Notes: generated by a model not told the origin, from the letters alone. A stretch of 64,000 bases of DNA from Sipunculus nudus (GCA_026874595.1 CM049315.1:38704164-38768163); one strand, 5' to 3'; counted from the stretch's first letter, positions 13,515 through 27,747 are shown. Numbers and translations: made by a program.

Positions 13515-14799
13515 ATATATGATCGCACGTTGTGTAACTAAGATGTTTCCTCTCTTTTCATGATATAAACATTTGAAGTGCTCACACTTAGAAGTGTACA
13601 AAGTACAATGTACTTGATACAACTGATGTTCAAAATATGCAAGCCTTATAGGTGCCAGTGCTTTAAAGCTATACGTTTAAATGCATCGGTCATTAATTGT
13701 TACAGCAGTATGCAGAATTGAAATAAACATGTGTTAATCTGATAATGAGTGTGGTCGTTCAGCTGTAACATATATGTACCAACCAGAAATTAGGCATTTC
13801 GTTAAATGACTTAGCCATAAAAAAGGGATTACACGTAATGCCTGGAAATTGTAGCAATTTCGTGAAATGCCGGCATGAACTCTTTGATGACACAGTTTTC
13901 CTGTATATGACGTAAGTAACAGATAAGTCTGTGCACGTGTTGCGATAACTTTCTGGCTGCGCCAACATTAAATGTTGATAAATGCTTTGTATATAACAGA
14001 GATTCCTCACAATAATTCCTCTCCGGCTTTTATCCTGACTGGTCCGCTTCCATTAAGCAGTCTGTCACCGAAAAGACTGAGTAAGAAACCGACGAGACCG
14101 GGGGGACCATTACTGTTCTGTCTCATTAACTGAACGTCTGCTGACGCTTTGTGATGACGTCATGCACCCGTGGGAATGAGTCGCAGGTCCACAGAAATTT
14201 CAAATACGAAAGAATATCACAACCTGTGAAAACTAATTGATTTAATTTCAAGACTTTCTCTGTCATTAATAATCATTGGTTGAAGCGAATCAGAACAGAG
14301 GATTTACCATAAATCTTCGCCATATAATTATATGTTTTACATTAGCTGCCAAACACCAGATAACAGCCTAGTGATTATATGGTGCTGTTTTTGTTCATAT
14401 CGCCATCAATATACCGTGAAAGCTTTATTATTACAATGCATTATTATTATTATTAGTAGTAGTAGTACATTTGAAATAATGAATTCTGCTTTCTGATGTT
14501 TTTTTGGAGGACATAAAGCTTATCACCAATAACACCAACACCAGAGAACAGAAGTAGCAGAAGGTGACGGGGGTTACATAAACATTTTGGTAAAAGTGAA
14601 AAGTATCACAGTTAAATGGAAAATAATCGATATTACTGATAAGGTAGAAAGCTAGGCTTGGAGTGCGACATGCCGAAAATAAGTCGGAAAACGGTAGGCT
14701 AAGACACGGTGTTTTTATGGGGGTTTGATAACGTAGGCACAAGCATCTGGAACAGTTTCAAGGTTACTCTAAACACCGAGAAAGGTCATATTTCTCTTC

Positions 14800-15220
14800 A
14801 AGCAGAGCGTTCTCAAGCTTCTTCGCCGAACTCCCGGGGTTAAGGAGCCGCCGTGTTAGACTGTGACATAGAAGAAGCAATATATACAGTAATCTATCTC
14901 TTCTGTACGAGCAAACTCTTCATGCGAAACTATTTCATTGATCGGAGATGGAACTGCTGCTGGTGCCCCGCAGGTGCCAGAGGAGAATGAGAACTCAGAC
15001 GTTGACAGCGCTGTGAGAGGAGATCTGACGGGATGCCGGGCCCGGTTTTATGTCTAAAATGCCTGGTACCTAAACAACGGGAGGGACTGTTATCCCCAGC
15101 GAGGTGTAAGGTTAGAGACCGTCTCGTCACGTGACCCAGTCACCCGGGCTGCCGGGAGACGAGAAAACAGCGGCTACAATCATGGCACCGACACCCTGTG
15201 ATGGATTTGGTATGCACAGC
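14800..15220 (+). promoter_or_regulatory. GC-rich island with E-box and possible first exon
   Basis: Contains GTCACGTGAC (15,126-15,135), the palindromic E-box of USF/TFE-type bHLH factors. It is followed by AATCATGGCACC (ATG at about 15,183) in good initiation context. The frame reads MAPTPCDGFG and meets GGTATGC, a possible splice donor at about 15,210; unspliced, it stops after 18 codons. No downstream exon was identified, so this is only a candidate. Confidence 0.2.
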
Positions 15221-15981
15221 AAATTCTACTGCTAGACGGATGTTTATTTTCAACATTTTACTCGCTTTTCCAAATCCCAGTGGCATACCCCTTGTGTTTA
15301 TGACCCGACAACGGCACATTCCGTCTTCGCTGTACAGCTACGTTAAATTATCACACCGTAGTGAACATTCTTGACATGCGCACACGTGGCTAGTCATTTC
15401 TACTCCACTGCTGATTTGATTGATATCCTCTCTCTGTATGGCGGTGATTTTGTGTTCTTTTCCCATCAAATTGTGCCATAATAGTTTGTTTGTGCGTGCG
15501 TGTGCGTCTTAATGTTTGTTAGTTCTCTTAGACTAAACTGCCCTTAATTAATTCATCACAAGACAGTCTGACTGTCTGTCCGTGCGTATGTGTTTCTCGA
15601 CCTGGACTTTAAACATTTTGTTTCTGCTGAATCTAATTTTTCCGGAACGGCCTCGATACATTACCCAAAATACGCTTTGTCGTCCTTTTATTTGCCCTTA
15701 AACAGTCTAGTTCTTCCATGAACTTAAAGGTCAAAGGTCACCCTAGAGCGCACCTGCCATGAGTTTCACATTACCCGCTGCTATCGATTAAAATATCTCC
15801 ACTTGGCGGACGATAGTAAGATTGAAATCAATACAAAAATAGAAAAGTTGACCTTGATGAGATGTTAGCAAGAGAAACCTTCGCACAATCTATACGTCCT
15901 GATTCCATGCAAACCCTAGATTTCTAATTCTGCCTGCACGCACCTTAAATCGATTACACATTTGCAAAAAGTAGTAATTTA

Positions 15982-16333
15982 GGCCAAAATAAAAAAAGGT
16001 ATGGTTCTCAGGCACTTTTTTTTCATAAATCATTGCGGGCGGGCGGGTTTTTTTATATTTAATTTTTTGGTATATTTCGATAAAAATGTCAAATGATAAG
16101 GGAAAAGCATGATAATAACAGATTTATTTTGCTAAACAAGTAACAGCACTACATTACAAAGGAAATTGTATGATTTTATCTCCTTGAAAGAAATGTCCGA
16201 GCGACTGCAGCTCATAACTGGTAAGTTTCTATTAAAAATCAAAATAAAAGTTTTTGATGCGGGGGTTTAAATTGATGCGGGCGGTGCCTGTGAACCATAC
16301 CTTTTATTTATTTATTTTTTTTTTTTTTTGGCC
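15982..16333. mobile_element. PIF/Harbinger-type MITE, 352 bp
   Basis: The element starts GGCCAAAAT and ends in TTTTGGCC, flanked by the 3-bp duplication TTA (15,979-15,981 and 16,334-16,336). Slightly inside both ends, in inverse orientation, is AAAGGTATGGTTCTCAGGCAC (with one change, CACAGGCAC, on the right). GCGGGCGGGCGGG and ATGCGGGCGG words lie further in. A TWA target duplication with GG-starting ends fits PIF/Harbinger. No coding sequence is present. The right end carries a long A/T run. Confidence 0.8.
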
Positions 16334-16336
16334 TTA

Positions 16337-19300
16337 GGTTTCTTTTTCTCCGAGACATATAGGACTATATTAAGGAAAGATAAAAAAATAAATATTCTGT
16401 AACCGGAATGAGAAAAATAAAACGATCGAACAGTCTGCGAATTCCCTAGGTATGCCCATCCCTTTAACGACCAGACCTGATAACTTAGCGAAAATTAAAA
16501 GATCGCGAAAATCGAGTTGTAGAGTGACTATTTAATAATTATGATCATGACCAGTTTGGCAGTACATATATGCATATAACGAAAATTAACTGCATCTGTT
16601 TCCTAGAATCTTTTCACAAGAAGGTTTTTTATCATGGATTACTTTACATGGGTAAATCGAAGTAGAAAGAAAGACAAACAGTGAGGGAGATCACATTCTC
16701 AGTAATTATGTATAATGTTTAATAAACCTACCTTATTCCTTTATAATATGAAACGTAACCGCTTCCACATGTCTGTGCTGTCCATTAAAACATTGTAAGG
16801 TGTATACTTCTCCGATGATAATAATGACCAACCATACAAGCATGTTCAGTTAATGAACGCGCAGCATGAAAATCTATATGAATAATAAATACCTTAACAG
16901 AAAAATAGCCCGTAACGGTTTCAGATAATACATGTAGCTTAATTAGTCTTTCAGGGAAGGCCAATTCACCTCGAACGCTCCGGAGAATAATCCTTGCCGC
17001 ACTGAATGGCTACTAATGCTTTCATTGGTGCGCAGTTCTTTAATTCGAGCAATCCTCGGCCGTTTGGTAGAAGGCGAGGAACCGGCCGCTGGGTATGTTG
17101 ACATTGCGGTTTATTTTAGATGGGTTTACCGGAGCAGCAAGCCTAAGGCCGATGTCATTATGCTGCAATAAAGCTTTATCGCCATTAATGGTCATTAGAA
17201 CTCAAGTGTTGCGCATCACGAGCGTATTGGACAGTTCCCCGGGGGTCGGTGCTTTTTGAAATTGATGAGTTTTGTGACCCGCCCCAGGGTGAGCCCATTT
17301 ACATATTTAATATGTATGAATATGTTTGCTGAGTATAATGATTGTCAGGTGGGGTTGTTTTTCTGTTTTATTTAGGAAAACATTGATTTTAGACTGTAAA
17401 GTTAAAATGGTCTATATGGCAGGTCATATGTGGGTGAGAGATTTTATGCATGCAGTTTAGCTAAAACGGTTCGTACATTCCACAGTATCGAGTGTACCAT
17501 TAAGGAAACGGATACTTTTAATGTATAATTTTATGTGAACTCATGATGCTAGAAAATCAGCGAAAACTTAACCCATCATCAGACTCAGGCCTACTTTCTA
17601 GCTTAATCAACATTCCCACTTGCAAAATGGGGGGTGCATGGGGTCATCACCCTGGCTCAGGTAATCGAGTGTGAAGGCCTTATATAAACATAAATCTCGA
17701 ATGCAGATCTGAGCACAGGGAAGATTCTAATTCTAAAATTGGAACCCCATGCACCCCGTCTAAATCCACCCCTGTAATAACCCCGTGAGAATTTCTACCT
17801 CGTCATCCTCATTAATATTGGCTGCATGTTTATAACTAGACTGGCCTAGTCGATGCAGTAGTTAAGACTTATTCATCCCGCTGACAAAGCCTCAACCATG
17901 CTCGTAGCAGATTGTATAGCTAATTTTCGGGTCTCTGACCAACTGTTTCATCGACTGGAAAAGTTCGATGGTTTGGGGAAGGTGAGCGCCACACATCATC
18001 GCTTCGCTGAGCTAAGGTCATTTCCAGTGACGTCAGCAGTTATTTGCGGTCTTTCCCAGAAATGTACGTGGATCTTTCAGTGATCGCCTGTTGCGCGCTT
18101 TCAGTTGGTTACTTATACATGTATCCCGACTTAATCGGTCTTAATATTACAGGGCCCTCTCATATGTTGAGTCCGATGACCAATCAGTTAGAATTCACCA
18201 ATATAACCTTCAAACAATACATGATGACCACCTGTATATATAATCATGCCCCACCCTTAACCAGTGGTAGCAGTAGTTCAAAGTTGGCGTGTTTAAAAAA
18301 AAGTTGTAACCAAAGTCTGGCTCCAAAATCCCTTCAGTCAGCATGGGTCGTAGAGAGGTATACAAATGTATTCGCGATGTTCTCTCCTGGTCACCATGAT
18401 AGCAGTCTGAATATAATATCTGTACCCGCTGGCTGAAACAATGACAAAGTTTCCCGTTTTGCTGCCCCTCTCATCTCGGCAGAGCTAGAGCACTGGATCA
18501 ATCATTACAAAATCGTCTCGATAGTTTCTACAACTCATTTATATTTGGCCTATGGACCGTATTGTCCGTTCAGCAGAGATATATTAGAGGATATGAAGGT
18601 GTATGTATATGGACCACCTGGATACATGATTTCACGTTGAATATCACCAACGATGCTCTTCACATAACGATGTCCTTAAACGTCATAATATGCAAATACC
18701 AGGGAACCATCAGGTCCCCAAAGAGCCCTGTGAGCCCTATGATGCAAATATCAGGGATTCACCGTACTTACTTTAGTGTAGCAAACTTCCAGTGGTTCCA
18801 GGGATTAAATTTAACGGAGGTGTGGCTAATTCAGTAAAATTATGCCTCGGGTTCGTTCTTTTGAAGTATGCATACTCCTTCAGAAACACACACACACACA
18901 TGCACATGACTCTGAATCCCCGCCCAAGTTGTATTCGTCAACATATTTTATGTTATCCTTGTTGTAATTCCTCAAAAATAACATTAATTGTCCCTGCAAG
19001 CTTTTGCTTTACATCTAAGTTTATACTGCGATATTAAGACAGAGTAGGAAACGACATGCTCCAGCTATTCCTCTGGGCATAAAACTCTGGTTGTCTCTGT
19101 CAATTATAATGTCTTGTAGTTTTATGTCGCACATAAGATCTGGGCACACGATTATGTACATTGCGGATACAATGAAATAATTAATGTATGTGTCATTGTG
19201 TATCCTCAGTGCTGCAAAATTATTCTTAGACGGATGTAACAATGTCGTTACCCACAGACGACTATATATATTTCAGGAATAGGGCGCTTGTCAGCCGCGG

Positions 19301-22300
19301 TCGTCATGGAAACGTAGAGATGATGAGCCGACAGGGATTCCTGTTTTTCAAATTACAATTTAGTACCATTTAATAGGATCAGCTTTCTTCCCTAATTAAA
19401 CTGGAAAACGTTAATGTTTAGACGAGAAATTCAATAAATAGGCTATTAGAAACCAGTGGTCTCTGAGCACCCCGTCATTTAATTGTGGCCGTGATTGTCA
19501 CCACGATGCCGTAAATCTGCCGCAACAAACTATGATTATAGACACCAATACACTTGACGTTTTGCTGGTCTGTCTTGGTCTCACTATTTGCCGATGAAAC
19601 CCGAACAGCTCAGCTCACTGTTAATGATAAACCAAATGTGTATCTTCCAATAATTTTATTTAAATCCCGGAAACAGATTTACGTTAATGGTATTATACCC
19701 GAGTGAAAAGTGTATCGTACTTGATCAGGAACATCCCTATAACAATGAAAGCATTTACAAGAATATTCATAAATAATATGGGCTTATATTGTCTACCTAT
19801 AGGGCTATAAGTGGAACTGAGAACTCATTTTAAGACAATACAAATGATATGAAGTGTATATATAATGAATAAAATGATATATAAGTAGAGATCAAGTATC
19901 TTAGTTCAAATGTGAAATAATTTACGACAATGGTATCATAATCATGCATATAATCCTTATATTATTATCTCACTATACAAATAGCTATAAACGGCGACCC
20001 AATTTACGACATTGTAACAGATTTACATGAAATACGGTAATGCAAAGAAATGGAACTCTACACGTGTATATACATATGTTGCAGTCAACGTGAAAAATAA
20101 GTCAATTTGTAAAATGCCTGAAATTTTCAATCAGTTTACAAAGTGACTGATCCACCCACTGTTCTCAGGGGACGTTTGCCCCTAGGCTTTTAATATCCAA
20201 CACTTTTACATGTTATTTTTTTCTGAAGCGTGACTATAACCTGTGTATTGATCCAAAATCATTTCTAAATTTCTGAAATTTTGAAAGAAAATTGAAACAC
20301 TAATCTCGAACTGAGAGAGGGGGATCACATTCCACACCCTCTCCCGAAGTGCTAAAGGAAATAGCAGCCCTGAGCCAGTATAATATTAAGATCTCATATG
20401 ATTCCATGATTATTTCTCAAAAACCAGAATTAAGCCAAATAGACGCTTTTGATTATATGGACCATTAAAATTAGTAATAATATGATGTAAAATATATATT
20501 CTTTTTAAGACTAAGGTATACAAAAATAAATGAAACCCATTTGAAACTTTCTAATTGTGTAACAATAGTATTTCATTCCTTTTACAAGTAAATGTCAAAT
20601 AAACTGACCTATTTCAGTCAATTTGTGAAATTGCTGAAAGTTTCAGTCATTTTAAAAATTGCCGATGTGAATCAGATAATTTATAAATTGCCTGAACATT
20701 CCATTGACTGTTACATTTTTAGGGCTCTCCTGTAGGTGAGACTTCGTCATAAACAGCACACAGTCATAATACCCACATTGCATTTGGTCGCAGCATAAGT
20801 ATAACCATGTATTCATGCAGGTGTTTTTCCGTTGGAAGCTTTTCGTACGGGTCACCTATATCTGCTCATATTTATATCCCTCCTATAAATATCTCTGGAT
20901 GTCAGGAGTTCCTTCGTCCCATCTGGACGAGGTTGAGCCAGGCCATCATTTGTTCTTTCTGTTTTCTTTCCCGCTGACCTCTTGTCGATCATTTTTCCGC
21001 TGTCTGATCCTCTGGGTCTGTTCATGCCTGTTATAGTAGGAAGCACAATCTGCTGGTAACTCTGTCTAAACCGACTCCAAGAAAACATTTATATGGTAGT
21101 ATTTTTACAGGTTTGACCTTACATTTTATACATAAATTTAAAGTTATAGTATGCGTTTGGAGAAAGTTTGGTTGATTTTTGAAATATCAACAAACAATTT
21201 TTAAAGATTCAGTTCCTTCAAGCCTTGCACGAAAATGAGCAAACTTTTTGTAGGCTAATATTAAATAACGTTAAAAAAATCCCAGGCCTTTTTGTATGTT
21301 TGTCTACCCCGTTTCAATCATGTACAAATTATATTTTAAAAAATCGTGACATAAATGTCTCCTTGTCAATTAAATTAATGAATAACGTATTTTGTATTTA
21401 AGTCATACCAAAAATAAATAAGATGGTTTCAGCAAAAGATATTTTTCTATACTCTATGCCAAATATACAATAATGAAGTCATGTAGTTATTGAGAAATAT
21501 CGTTTTTAAAGCGATGTATTTCAGTCTGTTTTCACGGCTGTTTTCTTCACTGTCGTATGTGGACTTCTGGTCTGCCCTCGGTTCACGGATCTAGAAGGTT
21601 GTCCTGAAGCTTTCCTATATGTTTTTTGTTGACTGATCCCTCGTTGTCTGGGTCACAGGTGCGCGTTTTCTCATCCTGGGTACTTTATAAAACACAACAA
21701 TCAGATCGCCAAAAAAAGTCCATGAAAAAATATCACATGAAAATAAGATGCTGGGTCTTGGATTTCTCCTAGTAGAAGACTCCTCAGAGCTTCTGATATC
21801 AATTTTAAGCGTTTTAAAATAGACTTGTTTTCAAGGCTGCAATTAAATTTTCTAGGTCTGCTTTATTGGACGCTAATCTGCCTTCAAATTTTAAATTAAT
21901 TGTAGTGAGTTGGTACAATTATTTTATTACTTCTGGACCAGTTTCGTTTTGGTCTCCAGTGTAACATTTTGAAATATATTGATTCAAATCAACTATTTCT
22001 TAAGTTGCATTAGGTGTGCTTTAAATGTTCATCAATAATAACTTTTATAGCCAAAGGACACTTTGATCTAATGATTCCTTCAATGTTATTTTACTTCAGT
22101 GACACAAAAAACCATCAGATAAAGGCTAAAGGATTAAAAAATATAAAGTATGAAATGACGGTAACTAACAAAACATTTACAATTCAGTAAAGCATCACCT
22201 GCAGTATAAATTCGACAATGTATTTTTTAACTAGTTTGAAAGTCCATTTGTATTGAATGTTACGCATCTTTCAGACTCCTTTTAAAGATATGACGATGAA

Positions 22301-24169
22301 ACAGACAACCAAGGTCTATATACCTTACGAACTTGCAAAAATATCCCAGCCTTGAATTGCCTGCCTGTTAGGAGGTGGCGCTATTGTCCTGCTGAAACCT
22401 GAAATGATTATCCCGTGTCCACGGCAATCCCACCTAGCGAGAGTAGAACACACGAAAGAATCAAGGAAAATTGATGGCACTTTGATCGAAGCGAACCATT
22501 GGCTTACCGACATCTATCCACAATTATATTCTACAAACTATACTACCATTAGTGTAATGCCGGGTATTGGAAATTACACGTAGGCGAAGGAGTTATTGTT
22601 AAATGTTCAGCGACACCCCTTGATTCTCCTTCGCGTTGATGATGATGGTGATTTGTCGATGGCAGTATACCCTGTTCGTAATGTATTTGGGACGCACGTC
22701 ACATACAAATTTATCCTCGCAGTAGTTTCTTAAATATTACCGGTTCTGATTAGCTGGTCCAGTGAGTTATCCCATGCTTTTTCTGGTCACTTCTTTTAAT
22801 TAATATGCTAAAGTTTCATTTACATTTAAAACTGTTTTTATTTAAATAAATAAATAGTGGCCTGTTCTTGTACAATATAAACGCAATTCATAACAAGTGT
22901 ATAGTCCTTCATTGATTGCCAGTTTACGCGCATGCGCAATACATTCAACTTCAATATCTTGTCATGGTAAACATACACATCTGAATTGATTTAATCAAGA
23001 ATCAAAACAAAGACACGCGAAAAGATACAATGAGTCTGTAAGCCGCGTTTGGAAACTTTTGCATTCAGCGAATATGAACTGATATGGGAAGATAATATAC
23101 TGTGACGAATAGAAAGATCCGTTAACGTTTATTGAATATAAATATCTCGTGCATTATTTTCTATTTTTCAATTTCATGTTCTCATATTTTATTAACATAT
23201 TTTACTACATATTGTGTGTACTTTGCACACTTCATGTAAGAATTGAAATAAAATAATTTTTAAAAAAAGCTTCATTTATGTGATATTTTGCTAAAGAATT
23301 GGGCCATGTTTTAATGGTTCTACTGTTAAAACTGCATATATAAAATATTTAGATATCCGAGCATCTAGTATAATTATGAAAGTGTGATCACCGTATATAT
23401 ATATATATATATACATACAAGAATATCTTAATAACAGATATCCTCATCCATAATCTCACATGTATTTTGTATACTTATGTAACGTTTTGCACAGGTTGTG
23501 GAACCTAAATCGGCCCTTATAAAAAATCTGCACAGAAACCGTGATCGGTTCTAGCCAGGCTTAATAATTCTCTTTAGTATTTGCAAAAGGCTTCATAACA
23601 CTACTTGGTAAATAGCCGTTATAACCCTTGCCCAAACTGGTAGCTTAATGGTATTTATCCATGCTTGATTGAGTGTACCCTAAAGAATAAAACCTTATTT
23701 ACATTTTGCAAGAAAGCATGATTTAAAGAAAAAAAATAATTTTTTATCACTAGAAGTGATTTCTGTTTGACTAGTGGTGTTAGTGTTTACATATTGTAGC
23801 AGTACTATAGTAGACACACGAAACGTGTATCTGTGTATCTGTAAAGAATGTGAATTTAATTAAGGAAGTACACCTGACATGAGTATGCGACAGTTTTTAC
23901 GGTGATTGATACAGGCCTGTAGCCTTTGTTTGCAGGCACGTCCATGCTAACAGGTCAACCGCCTGCAGTTTTGTCCAGTGGGTAAGTTGGACTGGCTGCG
24001 GAATGAAACCCGTCTTCCTCGGGCTAATTGTAAGAGAGTTGTCACATGGTCTATGAATTTTCAGCTCTGATCTGACATCTAGAGTGCAATCCGTCGTAAG
24101 CAAAGAGGAAGTCTGGCAGGCCAGTCTCATTCACCTTGGGTCTAATCTTCACAGGTTGAAGAGTTCTTT
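16337..24169. other. Gene-free AT-rich stretch
   Basis: Contains the candidate island at 17.0-17.3 kb, a small inverted repeat (17,628-17,645 with 17,740-17,758), repeated TCAGTCAATTTGT words at about 20,100 and 20,600-20,700, and a short (TA)n at 23,393-23,413. No coding sequence is supported. Confidence 0.6.
17000..17300. promoter_or_regulatory. GC-richer unique island with TAAT motifs (candidate conserved non-coding element)
   Basis: About 300 bp of complex, non-repetitive sequence in an AT-rich desert. It contains CCATTAATGG, TCATTAGAA, ATAAAGCTTTAT and several E-box-like words, without a reading frame. It resembles developmental non-coding elements in composition only. Confidence 0.25.
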
Positions 24170-24500
24170 TTATCCAGTTTACCAATGGTTAAGGGTGCTG
24201 GACTTGTGACGGCGAGGTTGTGGGCTCGCGTGACGATCTGACCGCCGTCTGCGCTAAGACTCCTAGGAAAGTCCTTACCACAAGGATGCGCTCTCTCGAC
24301 CCTGGACTGAATGAGTACTGGTCATGGGAGGAAGGCAAATGTAGAAAGAATGACCTACTAGCGCCTGATATGGCTGCTTGGGTTGTATGCTCACCAGGGA
24401 GCTGAGAAAAGCTACAAGAATGATAAAGCCCGAATGACCAGGAAGGCAAAGTGTAAAGTCGGAGGGGGCTGATATCGTCGATGATATCAGACTATATAAA
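24170..24500 (+). mobile_element. tRNA-derived SINE, full length but degenerate
   Basis: The head reads TGGTTAAGGGTGCTGGACTT (A-box-like) and GAGGTTGTGGGCTCGCG (weak B-box). The body has AGTCCTTACCACAAGGATGC, GGACTGAATGAGTACTGG and CTCACCAGGGAGCTGAGAAAA, ending near an ATAAATAAAACC tail. The pattern is that of a tRNA head fused to a SINE body; the B-box is eroded, so it is an old copy. Confidence 0.7.
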
Positions 24501-26250
24501 TAAAACCCACCTTTACTATTTCTTGACCTATCCCTTCATCACTGTCCTGTAAGGGTTATATTAACATAGTTGTCAATATTATATTGAACAGGTTAGGTGG
24601 TAACAAACAGGAAAGGCATAAGATGCCTATCCTTCATCCAGCATTCCCTTTTTCGGACAGGATGTGTTGACAGCCATATTTTGTTAAAATCATCGAGAGG
24701 CGTCTGACAGTTTACACTTCTAATGACAGAAATAAATGTTAAGATTACCGTTCTGCTTTCGACCCTTCCCCTGGAGCTGAGGTGCAGCGACTATTCGAAA
24801 GCAGTCATACTACCGTTTCTGGTACCACCTTTTGACAGCCTGCTCCGAATGAGTATAACAAGACGTTCTACCAATGGAGATTAATGATCGCCTACCCAGC
24901 AGTACTCCTTCTTCTTCACCAGGTGAACGATTGACGTGTCCCTAAATTAGCGGGGGACTGTTACTTGACTGACTTGCCACTAGAGAACATCTTTTAGAAA
25001 AAATCCTTGCAGACTTTTTCAGGCTTTTAGTGATTTAACCATAAACGAGGAAAGGTTTATTAGTTGATCATTTTAAAAATCTTGCCTTTTACTATTTTAA
25101 TATGTATTTGATAGTTAACATTATGTGAATATACATATGATTTCCACGTACATTTTATGTTCTTTTATGTGCAGCGTTTTAGAATAATTTTATATTACTG
25201 AAGACGCTTTATAAAACTAATAAATGTAAATGTAAATGTAGAGATCGCAGTGAGCGCCTTCTTGGCTTTGGATTCTCTAATTGTTGAGTCTTGATTGCCG
25301 CTGTCAACATGTGACATATTGTTTATTGTCTCATCCTCTACAACTGACGCTGGTTGAGAGCGGATTCTTCTTAATTTTATCTGCCTTCTTACGTCGCAAG
25401 GAGTCTTACATCTTGTGTAGATTTTTTATACAGTTCTGCGTGAAGACTAACTTCGTGGGGCAGATGACGGGTCATTCTGATGGTCAGAAGGAAGGCAATA
25501 GAAGCTGAAGCCTTATCTTCCCGTTATCATCATCAAACCAATCATGTTTCATATGAGCGACAGGTCACAGTTCCTTCAGCGCAGAAGAATGGAGAGTACC
25601 ACGAAATCTTCCTAATCTTTCTCAACGTAGTTTGCGGGATACCTGTCAAGCACGTGTTTGGTCTCTATGGCCACATTGACTTCCATGAGCATATTCCTTT
25701 TCAGGACCTGTTTTCAGACCTCGTTGCTGTGAAGCCGAGCTACAATTTCGACACTATCAGCTTTTGGTATATATAGCAGTCTGGTCCTCTTCAATATAAT
25801 AAAACGGTTGCACATGTAATAGGATGGATGACCATTGCAAGACAGTTTTCGCAAGACTTTAGTTTTCCTCCTCAACAACCACAGGTGTTTGGAGGTTGGG
25901 CGTGAAGTAGGGGTTGTTGAGACCAGCGAAATGTGAGCAGTTATAGTGGAAAAAGTAGTGCAATGTCAATCTAATACTCTACTCTCTTTAGTTGTAAACT
26001 CATATGTGCTTTACCCATATAAAGTATACATAAATGGTCTTCAACTATATGATTTTAATCTTTCGGGAAGGCGGATAAGGTAAAAATGGAATTTTATTGA
26101 GAAGATGAACACGCAACCATTCTGTTCAGACTTTTAACTTTAATCTTTGTAAGCTAATCCACGTAAAAATTTTATACCACTTCAGGATGGGTCAATCGAC
26201 AATTGGCAGAATGTGTCGCATAATATGGCGACATCTGTAAAGAAGCGATG
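24501..26250. other. No gene recognised
   Basis: Contains ATAAATG-type short tandem words at about 25,220, like a SINE tail. Open frames up to 98 codons (25,480-25,776) have no recognisable similarity. Confidence 0.5.
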
Positions 26251-26258
26251 TATTAGAA

Positions 26259-27747
26259 CAGAGTTGGGTCCAAAAGTACTCGTACTCATAGTACTCGTAC
26301 TCATGAGTACTTTTTTGAGTACTCAGTACTCGTACTTGAGTACTCTTTAAAAATCACAAAAGTACTCGTACTTGTACTCGAGTACTTTGAAAGTACTCGG
26401 TACTCATATGAGTAATTCATGAGTACTTTTGGGTATTTCATATATAATTAAAATTTCTAAATAAACTTTAATCTCAATTTAAAATATCAGTAATAGTTTA
26501 TAATAGTATATTATAGTAAGATATTATATATAATATATAATATATAATCTATTACATATATAATAATATTTATAATAGTACTTAAAGTAATCCATCTGTT
26601 ACTATAACCGAACCTATTACAGCATTTTCGCATCGATAACCACTACTATTACTATTACTTGGCTCCTATTACTAATACCGTTACTTTTATATAAAATAAA
26701 ATATAATTAATTGTACTATTTTATTGTTAATACATTAATGCAATTCATGTGTACATGTGTACAGCATTATATATTTCCAGTAAGATAAGTAAAACATAGT
26801 GTTCAATAAAACATTAAATCAGCAAATTCATACTGAGTAATATTTAATAGAAAAATTCTAATTTTGGAAATATCCCAACATAAAAAAGTTAAGGTTTGCC
26901 ACAATTCAATACAATTAAATATACTCAGAACCTGTCCCTCATAACATATACTGGACAGTGCTCCGGGGACTTGGCTAATCAAGCTTGAATTGATTTATAT
27001 ATGAAACTATATGTGATTGTTGGTTTAGCAGATTTTTAGTGGGATGAGCTCAGTACAGAGTCTGTGGCACAACTAAGACTCAACTTTTTGACTGTCAACT
27101 GATTAACCCACGAAAAGCTGTGACTATCAGATCATACACCCCGTAGCTAATACAACATAGGCTGCAGCATCACATTCTACTATCAGCTTACCATAACTTG
27201 CCCAACATATTGTGTACGCTCACAATGGACGTCTCCAGCGTTTAATGACCAAGCCTGCTTAATGAATCAACAAAGAAAACTTTAGGGGGGGGGGGATTAA
27301 CCTCAAGCAAAAGCCTTCTGTCCGGTGCCCACTGGACCATGAAAGCACCCAGCATTAACTAATCGCACTACACTGGGCCCTTTACTGTGCTCTATCAACC
27401 TAATCAAACAAACACTCAATTCATCAGATGTGTTATATTAATATTACGTATTACTATCGCCTCATTCCTTGATGTAATATGCCACAATATATTTTTATTT
27501 TGTCCTAGGTTTTCATTTATAAAAATATTTTATCTTTGTAAGTATATTTTAAATTTAACAACATCATTAAACAAGTTTGGTTAAAAAAGTACTCATTAAA
27601 GTACTCATGAGTACATTTTGAGTACCCGGTACTCGTACTCGAGTACTTTTGACAAAAGTGCAAAAGTACTCATACTTGTACGCGAGTACTTTTAAAGTAC
27701 TCAGTACTCGTACTCGAGTACATTAAAAGTACTCGGACCCAACTCTG
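26259..27747. mobile_element. Non-autonomous hAT-type DNA transposon, complete, 1,489 bp
   Basis: The 13-bp terminal inverted repeats are perfect: CAGAGTTGGGTCC at 26,259-26,271 and GGACCCAACTCTG at 27,735-27,747. Both sides are flanked by the 8-bp direct repeat TATTAGAA (26,251-26,258 and 27,748-27,755). An 8-bp duplication with termini starting CAGAG is the signature of hAT elements. Inside each end lies about 150 bp dense in GTACTC/GAGTAC words. The middle is AT-rich with no reading frame that resembles a transposase, so the copy would need an enzyme supplied in trans. The perfect ends and target duplication suggest a fairly recent insertion. Confidence 0.93.

Noticed and set aside
17628-17758. 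Small inverted repeat around GGGTGCATGGGG
   Set aside because: Arms are only about 13-15 bp with a gap of about 95 bp. Too short to call a transposon end without more copies.
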